DNA of 5,295 nt from an uncultured Acidimicrobiia bacterium. Its GTDB lineage: Bacteria > Actinomycetota > Acidimicrobiia > Spongiisociales > Spongiisociaceae. The notes beneath the pieces are model-generated. The model did not search any database, had not been told where the DNA came from, and saw only the letters and a list, made by a program, of their open reading frames with translations. How positions within the stretch are numbered: the stretch's first letter is position 1; every line of letters starts with the position of its first letter. Shown here piece after piece: positions 1 through 5,264 of this stretch. The stretch spans positions 1 to 5,295 of the forward strand of contig CALCCX010000287.1 of the NCBI GenBank assembly GCA_937900165.1, read 5' to 3'. The position numbers were made by a program, and so were the translations under genes.

Positions 1-29
1 TTAGTCAGATATTGTTTTTTTTTTTTTTT
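1..29. other. Sequencing artefact: run-off bases and poly-T
   Basis: The first 14 bases have no recognisable origin and are followed by an uninterrupted run of 15 T (15-29) that directly abuts the outer end of the P7 adapter. Read on the opposite strand, this is adapter followed by poly-A and then random bases, the usual pattern when a read runs past the end of a short library molecule. Nothing here should be treated as genomic. Confidence 0.93.
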
Positions 30-95
30 CAAGCAGAAGACGGCATACGAGATATATCAGTGTGACTGGAGTTCAGACGTGTGCTCTTCCGATCT
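30..95. other. Illumina P7 / index / read-2 adapter, untrimmed
   Basis: Positions 30-53 match the P7 flow-cell sequence (it begins CAAGCAGAAGACGG), 54-61 are an 8-base index region (ATATCAGT on this strand, ACTGATAT on the other), and 62-95 match the TruSeq read-2 primer site, ending in GCTCTTCCGATCT. The index on the reverse strand is consistent with TruSeq LT index 25 from memory. The order poly-T, P7, index, read-2 site, insert is the reverse complement of a read-1 read-through. The genomic insert begins at 96. Confidence 0.98.
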
Positions 96-1039
96 AATTC
101 GTCGACAAGAGCGTCAGGGTCGAGATCGGTGGGGAGCGGGGGAATTATCGGATCGCTACTGGGTGGAATGAGACGGACGGTGTCGCTCCCATCAGCCCAA
201 CGTATGGAAGGCGACGATATCGCTCCGTGGTCGGAGAAGTCGGTTCGGCCAGGTTCAGAGCTGGGAGCCGCGCCGGCCGGGACCACTTTGACCGTCGCGC
301 CCGTGAAGTCCTCACGAACCACAGACTCTTCCTTTGAAGCTTCGAGGGTATCGGCGCGAATGGCTTCGAGGTCCTGCATCAACTCATCGCGACGCCGCTC
401 CAAGGCCAAGACCCGTTCCTGAGCGGCGTCAGTTGCACGCTCAGCCTGATCCAGCATTTCGTCGCGCCTGGCCCTCGCTTCGACGAGCAATTTCTCGGCT
501 TCGAGCCGTGATCCTCTGGCCCGGTTCTCTGCCTCCCTGGTTGCCTCCGCCACCTTGCGGTGGGCGCCACGTTCTGCCTCTCCGATGATCCCGAGCGTAT
601 CCTTTTCGGCCTTTTTCCTACCGGCCCTCGCCGCCTGACGTACCTGATCGAGCATCTGGCTGGAGGTTTCCCACGCCGCCTTGCGCAGGCGGTAAGAGTC
701 GGCCTCGGCTGCTCGAAGGCTGTTGCCGACGGTCTCGGCCGCCGCACTCCTGGCCGCGGCGATCTCATCGGATGTTCGAGCCTCGAGGCTTTGGGCAGCC
801 AGACGAGCCGTATGCAGGACGTTGGCTACCTCGGCGGCCGTGATGTCGATGTGGTCCTCGAGAGCCTGATCGTCCATCTCTCCAATTTGGGAACGAAGCT
901 CGGCCATCTCGCGATGCAGGGCAGACATTCGACTGGCAACCGCCTCAAGATAGGCCCGCACCTCGCGTTGGTCGTAACCGCGCAGCGAGTGACCAAACTC
1001 TTGGTGGGCGATCTGATCGGGTTCGGAATCGGTGGCCAT
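96..1039 (-). CDS. divIVA: DivIVA-domain coiled-coil protein, C-terminus truncated by contig end
   Basis: Likely a DivIVA/Wag31-type scaffold that binds curved membrane at poles or septa and recruits division or wall-growth proteins. About 314 residues are genomic. The N-terminal DivIVA motif lies near residues 11-38, with LRGYDQREVRAYL at 19-31; L19-R20 align with the membrane-inserting F17-R18 of Bacillus DivIVA. Residues about 40-235 are a long Ala/Glu/Arg-rich, highly charged helix expected to form a coiled coil. After that comes a Pro/Ser/Asp-rich, probably disordered tail. The ATG at 1039 is the only reasonable start: there is no in-frame ATG or GTG just upstream, and the DivIVA motif falls at its usual distance. 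No Shine-Dalgarno is visible; a TATCGT at 1055-1050 could be a -10 for a short or near-leaderless transcript, but no -35 supports it. The reading frame continues into adapter (codon 315 is hybrid; everything from residue 316 and the stop is artificial), so the true C-terminus is unknown. The gene is 57 bp downstream of the PDZ/Lon protease gene and on the same strand. Other DivIVA-like proteins (SepIVA, GpsB-type) are possible. Confidence 0.85.
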
Positions 1040-1096
1040 GACAACACGAACGATACTTGCCCATGAGGCTGAGCTGGGGCTTTGTGCGCTGGCGGC

Positions 1097-2173
1097 TCAG
1101 GTGGCGGCGAGCCCCTCGAGGATCCCGACTGCGTCTTCCAGCGTCCCAACCCCGAAAATTTCGACAGCAGGATCCTTCATGGTGAGGGCATCGGCCAGGT
1201 TCGCCTCCGGAACGAGAATGACTTCGGCCCCGGCTGCTTGCGCCGCCACGACCTTTTGACGAATTCCGCCAATCGCTCCGACAGTGCCATCGCTGGCGAT
1301 CGTGCCGGTACCCGCTATGACCTTGCCGCCCGTCAGCTCGCCCTCGGTGAGCAGATCGATGATCGTGAGGGCGTACATCATTCCGGCAGACGGTCCTCCC
1401 ACGTTTTGAGTGTCGATGCTCACCTCGAACGGGAAGACGGTGATCCGGTTAAAGGTGTCTGCCTGGAACCCGACCATCGGCCGACCCGGCTGGGTTGTGT
1501 GCTCGACCAAGGTGACCTCCAGGGCGAGGGTCTCTTCGCCTCGCTGAACCGTCAGAGTGACCGTATCGCCGATTTCATTCGAGATGATCTCGTTGATCCC
1601 GTCGTCGCGGATCGATACTGGAACGTCTCCGACGGCGGTGATCACGTCTCCGTTCTCGAGTACACCGTCTGCTGGGGTGTTCTCGAGGATGCCGCTCACC
1701 AGCACACCCTCTCCCTCATCAAGGACCTCGTATCCGACGAATTGAAGGGCCACGGAAATGGCTGTGTCCTTGGAGTCGTCCATCGCCTCACGATTGGCTC
1801 TTCTGAACTCATCAGGAGACTGATCCGAGGGTCGAATGATCTCGCGCTCGACCAGGTCGATCGAATCGTCGAAGTACGCGTATGCGTACTCAAAAATATT
1901 CACTTCTTGCAGCGAAACGGTGAGCATGTACAAGTCACCGGTCGGAGTGAACGTTTCCTCCCCCTCAATTCCGACCAGCTCCTCCACATCTCCCACCGGC
2001 CCGGGCGAGAGAGCGAAATAGGCAACATTCACCTGCCACAAGCCGATGACGATCGCGCCAATCAAAACGAACGTGACCAGGACAACGGCAGGCCATCGAG
2101 GCAAACGGCCGGAGCGTTGCTCGATCTGTTCTAGGGTCGCCGGAACTTCCGTCTTGGTATCCACAGTCTCCAC
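1097..2173 (-). CDS. ylbL: Membrane-anchored PDZ/Lon-type serine protease (YlbL family)
   Basis: A 358-residue protein, the full length expected for the YlbL/COG3480 family. It has a short polar N-terminus, one membrane helix at about residues 29-50 (VVLVTFVLIGAIVIGLW core), a linker, a PDZ domain at about 150-225 (GILENTPADGVLENGDVI is the typical carboxylate-binding/ligand segment) and a C-terminal Lon S16 proteolytic domain at about 232-356. The Ser-Lys dyad is visible: S262 in GGPSAGMMYAL and K307 in GGIRQKVVAA. The helix orientation puts the PDZ and protease outside the cytoplasm, and there is no AAA+ domain, so proteolysis should be ATP-independent. In Bacillus subtilis, YlbL with CtpA degrades the SOS division inhibitor YneA (family knowledge). 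The start is GTG at 2173, supported by a GGAAG seven bases upstream. It lies between the lipoprotein gene (120 bp gap) and divIVA (57 bp gap), all on the minus strand. The substrate here is unknown. Confidence 0.93.
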   Translation of the reverse strand: METVDTKTEVPATLEQIEQRSGRLPRWPAVVLVTFVLIGAIVIGLWQVNVAYFALSPGPVGDVEELVGIEGEETFTPTGDLYMLTVSLQEVNIFEYAYAYFDDSIDLVEREIIRPSDQSPDEFRRANREAMDDSKDTAISVALQFVGYEVLDEGEGVLVSGILENTPADGVLENGDVITAVGDVPVSIRDDGINEIISNEIGDTVTLTVQRGEETLALEVTLVEHTTQPGRPMVGFQADTFNRITVFPFEVSIDTQNVGGPSAGMMYALTIIDLLTEGELTGGKVIAGTGTIASDGTVGAIGGIRQKVVAAQAAGAEVILVPEANLADALTMKDPAVEIFGVGTLEDAVGILEGLAAT

Positions 2174-2180
2174 AATGGTA

Positions 2181-2185
2181 CTTCC
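2181..2185 (-). promoter_or_regulatory. Ribosome binding site of the ylbL-like gene
   Basis: GGAAG on the minus strand, with a seven-base spacer to the GTG at 2173-2171. It decides for this non-ATG start over any downstream codon, because the next in-frame methionine lies inside the protein well past the membrane helix. Confidence 0.6.
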
Positions 2186-2293
2186 AGCCGTGTCAAACTC
2201 ATATCAAGGGTCGGCCAACATTGGAGCTGCGCCCAAGCCGCCATGCGCTGTCCGCCTGGCGTCAAGCTCTGTGGCGCGGCGGCGAAAGGGTGA
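2186..2293. other. Intergenic spacer between lipoprotein and protease genes
   Basis: Together with the RBS this forms a 120-bp gap between two co-directional genes. It contains scattered GCC/GGC inverted matches but no stem followed by a T-run in the minus direction, so no terminator is supported. A TTGACG and a TTGACA are present on the minus strand, but neither has a -10 at 16-18 bp before the gene. Whether the two genes are cotranscribed is open. Confidence 0.5.
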
Positions 2294-3334
2294 TCAGCCG
2301 GGGCTGCGCCATTCGACGACCAATACCCCGGTTGGCGAATCAGCATCAGCCGGTCCCACGGTGACCCCAGACGGGCCGAAACCGAAATCTAGTCCTCCGG
2401 CCTTGTCCAGGGCTTCAAGAATGGCCGCCCGTCTCACATCGCCACTTCTCATGGCGCTATCCAGCACCGCGTGGAGTGAGCGGGCCGTCGTATAGCCGGC
2501 GACCATGTCAAACGTCCATGGACCTTCGCCGAGGGCCAAAGCAAGGATTTCGCCCGCAGGAGCCTCGTCAACACCTGGTCCGGGAGTCGAGCCCACGACC
2601 ACGAACGGCCGGTCCCCGACGAGAGAGGCCGCCCCCGGGTCCCAGGACCAGGCAACAACTGCGACCGACGTCCAGTCGCCACCGACCTCGATCAGCTCAG
2701 TGGAAGTCTGGGGGTCGGTACACAAAACCACGATCGACCCGTCTCCGATGGCCGCCTGGTCTGCGTCGATCACCGTCCGGCCAGGCGCCGACTCGGTACA
2801 GGAGGTCGGCGACTGGGAGTCAACTACGATGTCGTAACCGACGATGTCTGCTCCATCCAGGAGCGTCGGGAACGTCGAGGCGACGGCGACGACATCACCA
2901 TTCGGTGGCGCGATGAGATCTTCTACCAGGACCAGGTCGTTCTCGTCATCCGGTTGCGACCCAACCATCGAGACCATCACAACGTCAGCATTCTCGGCCT
3001 CGTCCACAGACGAGAACTCGACCACCTCCATGGAGAAAGCCCCAACCCCACCCCCCACATTCTGGGCTTCCCAATAGGCCGCGTAGCCCGCCCGAAACTC
3101 ATCGGATGGGGATCCGATCAGGCCCAAGGTGATCACTCCGGCCTCCACGTCAACACCCCGATCGACAGCTAGCTCAGGGGCACCGGTGACCGCGGCAAGG
3201 GTGCTGGACGGCCGGGAAACAGACGCCGCGGTGACCGTCCCCGACGTGATATTCACGGCCCCGTCGTCCGAGGTGGACGTACAGGCGGCGAGGATCAGCG
3301 TCATGACCGCCAGGCTCGGGCCGAATCGTTTCAC
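2294..3334 (-). CDS. Lipoprotein, diverged type I periplasmic binding protein (LivJ-like fold)
   Basis: Probably 346 residues. A short Lys/Arg N-terminus, a hydrophobic core and a lipobox L15-A16-A17-C18 (LILAAC) mark a lipidated, surface-anchored protein. A Ser/Thr-rich linker runs to about residue 65. From V67 the sequence resembles the Peripla_BP_6 (branched-chain amino acid receptor) fold: an opening strand VITLGLIGSPSDEFRAG, then YWEAQNVGGGVGAFSMEVV like the N-domain helix and strand of LivJ, and late in the protein a GYTTARSLHAVLDSAMRSG helix followed by ILEALDK and FGFGPSGV, as in the receptor C-terminal lobe. At about 280 residues the domain is shorter than typical receptors and the ligand-binding segments are poorly conserved. 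C179 and C205 could pair. The start is uncertain: GTG 3334 gives an ideal signal peptide, while an in-frame GTG at 3358 adds eight residues; neither has a clear Shine-Dalgarno. The open frame further upstream to 3631 is not coding and overlaps bioY. The liv ATPases nearby make a transport link possible, but it is in a separate unit. Binding-protein assignment is moderate, lipoprotein assignment strong. Confidence 0.75.
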   Translation of the reverse strand: MKRFGPSLAVMTLILAACTSTSDDGAVNITSGTVTAASVSRPSSTLAAVTGAPELAVDRGVDVEAGVITLGLIGSPSDEFRAGYAAYWEAQNVGGGVGAFSMEVVEFSSVDEAENADVVMVSMVGSQPDDENDLVLVEDLIAPPNGDVVAVASTFPTLLDGADIVGYDIVVDSQSPTSCTESAPGRTVIDADQAAIGDGSIVVLCTDPQTSTELIEVGGDWTSVAVVAWSWDPGAASLVGDRPFVVVGSTPGPGVDEAPAGEILALALGEGPWTFDMVAGYTTARSLHAVLDSAMRSGDVRRAAILEALDKAGGLDFGFGPSGVTVGPADADSPTGVLVVEWRSPG

Positions 3335-3341
3335 CCAACGG

Positions 3342-3347
3342 ATTATG
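3342..3347 (-). promoter_or_regulatory. Candidate -10 element of the lipoprotein gene
   Basis: CATAAT on the minus strand (five of six matches to TATAAT), ending seven bases before the GTG at 3334. That spacing would place the transcript start at or next to the start codon, giving a leaderless mRNA, which is common in Actinomycetota and would explain the missing Shine-Dalgarno. No -35 hexamer resembling TTGACA lies 17 or 18 bp upstream, so the call rests on the -10 alone. Confidence 0.3.
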
Positions 3348-3392
3348 CCCGAGTTCACGCCCCGACCCGCATCGAAGGCAAGGATCAGGCAG

Positions 3393-3428
3393 GCCGCCGC
3401 ACCATCCCCAGCAATGCCAGGCGGCGGC
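3393..3428. repeat. Perfect 8-bp GC-only inverted repeat in the divergent intergenic region
   Basis: GCCGCCGC (3393-3400) is complementary to GCGGCGGC (3421-3428) across a 20-base loop. It lies between the candidate start sites of two divergent genes. There is no following T-run on either strand, so a terminator is unlikely. In such GC-rich DNA the match could be fortuitous. Confidence 0.3.
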
Positions 3429-3430
3429 GG

Positions 3431-3458
3431 ATGGCGGATAGCGGATAGCAGAAAGCGG
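3431..3458. repeat. Four tandem 7-bp units, consensus ATAGCGG
   Basis: Four contiguous heptamers are readable: ATGGCGG, ATAGCGG, ATAGCAG and AAAGCGG, each within one base of the consensus ATAGCGG. The array lies upstream of the bioY promoter region and upstream of the lipoprotein gene. It could be a simple-sequence slippage product or a set of phased sites; no known operator is recognised. Confidence 0.55.
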
Positions 3459-3468
3459 ACATTGGACC

Positions 3469-3498
3469 GCGACAGGGTCCCTCCTCCGGCACTACGAT
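3469..3498 (+). promoter_or_regulatory. Weak candidate promoter of bioY
   Basis: TACGAT at 3493-3498 fits the actinobacterial TANNNT -10 pattern and lies 25 bp before the ATG. The best -35 is a partial match, GCGACA at 3469-3474, with an 18-bp spacer. It overlaps a small inverted repeat, GGACC (3464-3468) and GGTCC (3476-3480) with a seven-base loop, which could be an operator half-site pair. No BirA or BioQ box is recognised. Confidence 0.25.
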
Positions 3499-3512
3499 CT
3501 TGCGCCCAGACC

Positions 3513-3518
3513 AAGGAG
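3513..3518 (+). promoter_or_regulatory. Strong ribosome binding site of bioY
   Basis: AAGGAG with a five-base spacer to the ATG at 3524. It decides the start: an in-frame TTG at 3500 would add eight residues (MRPDQGAP), but it has no comparable site and its codons would span this RBS. Confidence 0.85.
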
Positions 3519-3523
3519 CACCG

Positions 3524-4108
3524 ATGACAACCGCCCCCGCCGTCCTCGCCCGGCGCGTGTTCCCGGACCGCAGAGTCGCCACGGTCACCCTCGTGGTCGG
3601 CTTCGCCTTGCTGACCGCAGCGGCGGCCCAACTCCGGATCCCGGTCCCGTTTTCGCCCGTCCCAATCACCGGCCAGACCTTTGCGGTGTTGCTCAGCGGC
3701 GCGGTGCTCGGGTCGAGGGCGGGCGCCGCCAGCCAGGTCCTCTACTTCGGCCTTGGGTTGATAGGCCTTCCCTTCTATGCGGGCGGCGCGAGTGGATGGG
3801 AGGTCGTATCTGGTGCAAGCGGCGGCTACCTGATCGGATTCATCGCCGCGGCTTGGGTAGTCGGCAAGCTGGCCGAAAAGCGGCAGGATCGGCTCGTATC
3901 TACCGCCCTTGGCGCGTTCCTGACCGCCAACCTCGTCATCTACGTCTTCGGGATCATCGGCCTGATGGCCGCCACGGGTTTCGGCCTCAGCGAGGCCATC
4001 GCCAAGGGGATGGCGCCTTTCATCGTTGGAGACACCATCAAGGTTCTGCTTGCAGCCGGATTGCTACCAACCGCCTGGAAAATGTCCGAGGGCCTTGGCA
4101 GGCGCTGA
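3524..4108 (+). CDS. bioY: BioY, biotin-binding S component of an ECF transporter
   Basis: A 194-residue integral membrane protein, the usual BioY size, that captures biotin and delivers it to the cytoplasm. BioY signatures are clear: IPVPFSPVPITGQTF at residues 39-53, the LGSRAG turn at 62-67, YFGLGLIGLPFYAGG at 74-88 and the GASGGYLIGF segment at 97-106, followed by FIVGDTIKVLLA (166-177) in the last helix. About six hydrophobic segments can be drawn (roughly 19-37, 53-64, 68-83, 98-114, 126-148, 160-183). It transcribes alone, divergent from the lipoprotein gene and convergent with livG. No EcfA (bioM) ATPase or EcfT (bioN) gene is in the window, so it either borrows a shared energizing module encoded elsewhere or works as a solitary BioY, as reported for some bacteria. 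The adjacent liv ATPases belong to another ABC class and are not its partners. Regulation by biotin is likely for the family but is not shown here. Confidence 0.96.
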   Translation: MTTAPAVLARRVFPDRRVATVTLVVGFALLTAAAAQLRIPVPFSPVPITGQTFAVLLSGAVLGSRAGAASQVLYFGLGLIGLPFYAGGASGWEVVSGASGGYLIGFIAAAWVVGKLAEKRQDRLVSTALGAFLTANLVIYVFGIIGLMAATGFGLSEAIAKGMAPFIVGDTIKVLLAAGLLPTAWKMSEGLGRR

Positions 4109-4118
4109 AACCGCGGAC

Positions 4119-4132
4119 TGGCGGAAACGCCA
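4119..4132. terminator. Small hairpin between convergent bioY and livG
   Basis: TGGCG (4119-4123), GAAA tetraloop (4124-4127), CGCCA (4128-4132): a perfect five-bp stem with a GNRA-type loop in the 33-bp gap between the two stop codons. It could end transcription from both sides, but neither strand has a real U-tract after it (only AAAG on one side), so intrinsic termination would be weak. Confidence 0.35.
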
Positions 4133-4141
4133 AAGCCCGAA

Positions 4142-5008
4142 CTACGAACTCTCGGCGGCCTCGATTGCGTCGCCCTCGAGTTCGCGTTCGACTTCTCTGA
4201 GTTCGTCTGAGGCGAACTCTTCACCGAGGTAGGCGCGGATTACATCTGGGTTCTTTTGGACCTCGGCAGGAGTCCCGTCCGCGATCTTCTGACCGAAGTC
4301 GAGGACCATGACCCGGTCGGCGATGTCCATCACCAGGCTCATGTCATGTTCGACCAGGATCATAGCGATGCCCAGTTCTTCACGGATGTCGAGGATGAAC
4401 CGGGCCATGTCCTCGGTCTCTTCGAGGTTCATGCCGGCCACCGGCTCGTCGAGCAGTAGCAGTTGGGGTTCCATGGCCAAGGCTCGCCCAAGCTCTACCC
4501 GCTTCTGAATGCCGTATGGCATCATGCCGACCGGGAACTTTCGCCACCGCTCGATCTCGAGGAAGTCGATGATGTCCTCGACCTTGGCCCGGTTCTCGAT
4601 CTCTTCCTTCTTGGTCTTACCGGCAAAAACCAAATTGGCCAGAACGCCGCCCTTCATGCGGATATGTCGTCCGGTCATCAGGTTCTCGAGCACGGTCATG
4701 TGCTCAAAGAGTTCGATGTTCTGGAAGGTCCGCCCCAACCCCAGCTCGGCGATTTGAAACGGCTTCTTGTTCAAGATCGACTCGCCGCGCCAACGGATGT
4801 CACCCTCTTGGGGCCTGTACAACCCGGACAGGCAATTGAAGATCGAGGTCTTGCCGGCGCCGTTGGGCCCGATTATCGAATACAGCTCACCATCGTCGAC
4901 GTGAAAACTCACCTGGTTGACCGCAACGACGCCCTTGAACGACAGCTTGACCGAATCGAATTCAACCAGATGACCGTTGGTCCGGGCGACGGCTGTCACG
5001 ACAACCAC
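4142..5008 (-). CDS. livG: LivG-type ATP-binding subunit of a branched-chain amino acid ABC importer
   Basis: A 288-residue cytoplasmic ATPase that drives a HAAT-family importer. Visible motifs: Walker A GPNGAGKT (47-54), Q-loop Q96 in GRTFQNIELF, signature region MPYGIQKRVELGRALA (163-178) replacing the textbook LSGGQ, Walker B LLLLDEP (183-189), and switch H221 in VEHDM. The long insert between Q-loop and signature (about 105-160) and the C-terminal NPDVIRAYLGEE (253-264) are LivG hallmarks. After that comes a Glu-rich tail of about 24 residues (265-288), longer than in most LivG proteins. The start is GTG at 5008, backed by GGAGA five bases upstream. A second in-frame GTG at 4999 would give a GTGA overlap with the livF stop but sits further from the RBS. 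The gene overlaps the end of livF by 13 bp, implying translational coupling. It is the last gene of its unit. The substrate may be leucine/isoleucine/valine or another compound such as urea or short amides; the ATPase cannot tell. Confidence 0.94.
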   Translation of the reverse strand: MVVVTAVARTNGHLVEFDSVKLSFKGVVAVNQVSFHVDDGELYSIIGPNGAGKTSIFNCLSGLYRPQEGDIRWRGESILNKKPFQIAELGLGRTFQNIELFEHMTVLENLMTGRHIRMKGGVLANLVFAGKTKKEEIENRAKVEDIIDFLEIERWRKFPVGMMPYGIQKRVELGRALAMEPQLLLLDEPVAGMNLEETEDMARFILDIREELGIAMILVEHDMSLVMDIADRVMVLDFGQKIADGTPAEVQKNPDVIRAYLGEEFASDELREVERELEGDAIEAAESS

Positions 5009-5264
5009 CGCTTTCTCCGCTTGTAGTGCTTCACGTCCCTGAAGGACTTACGCTCCCCCTCCACGCCATGAAGACCGAGGTAGAACTCCTGCACGTCCTC
5101 GTCGGCCAACAGCTTTTCGGCCGCGCCGTCCATGACCATCTTGCCGGTCTCCATGATGTATCCACGGTTGGCGATCGACAGCGCCATGTGGGCGTTCTGT
5201 TCGATGAGCAAGACACTGATGCCTTGCTGGTTGATATCCACGATTATGTCGCGGATCTGCTGAA
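4996..5264 (-). CDS. livF: LivF-type ABC ATPase, C-terminal fragment only
   Basis: The last 88 residues of LivF, the second ATPase of the same importer; the 5' part is cut off by the adapter at 5265. The fragment opens with QQIRDIIVDINQQG, then ISVLLIEQNAHMAL, which is the LivF switch region where EQN stands in place of the usual EHD, then the RGYIMETGKMVMDG strand pair and VQEFYLGL, the standard LivF C-terminal end. Walker A, signature and Walker B would lie upstream and are missing. A basic tail follows (KHYKRRKRWLS). In this unit livF comes before livG, the reverse of the E. coli order. No start codon is present: the internal GTG at 5241 is not a start. The frame runs unbroken to the adapter junction, so this is an assembly truncation and not a pseudogene. 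Confidence 0.93.
5014..5018 (-). promoter_or_regulatory. Ribosome binding site of livG, inside livF
   Basis: GGAGA on the minus strand, five bases before the GTG at 5008-5006 and within the last codons of livF. It favours the 5008 start over the GTG at 4999, which would need a spacer of about 14 bases. Confidence 0.55.

Noticed and set aside
81..422. A plus-strand frame starting MLFRS
   Set aside because: Its start lies inside the read-2 adapter (GTGCTCTTCCGATCT translates to VLFRS-like residues), and the rest is antisense to divIVA.
560..1066. A 168-codon plus-strand frame opposite divIVA
   Set aside because: Antisense shadow of the coiled-coil coding region; no RBS and no domain.
1040..1096. 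CTGAGC/GCTCAG inverted repeat as a terminator between the protease and divIVA genes
   Set aside because: Only six base pairs across a 20-base loop and no U-tract in the minus direction; not distinguishable from chance.
1082..2134. A 350-codon open frame on the plus strand opposite the protease gene
   Set aside because: It is the antisense shadow of the ylbL-like gene, whose domain motifs and catalytic dyad are unmistakable. The plus-strand product has no recognisable domain, and long antisense frames are expected in GC-rich coding DNA.
3393..3458. CRISPR-like or phage attachment array
   Set aside because: Units are 7 bp without spacers, and there are no cas, integrase or tRNA genes in the window.
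3500..3523. TTG start for bioY adding eight residues
   Set aside because: The extra codons read through the strong AAGGAG site that serves the ATG at 3524.
3335..3631. N-terminal extension of the lipoprotein reading frame by about 99 codons
   Set aside because: It would bury the signal peptide and lipobox inside the protein, overlaps the 5' end of bioY, and translates the tandem repeat region into low-quality sequence.
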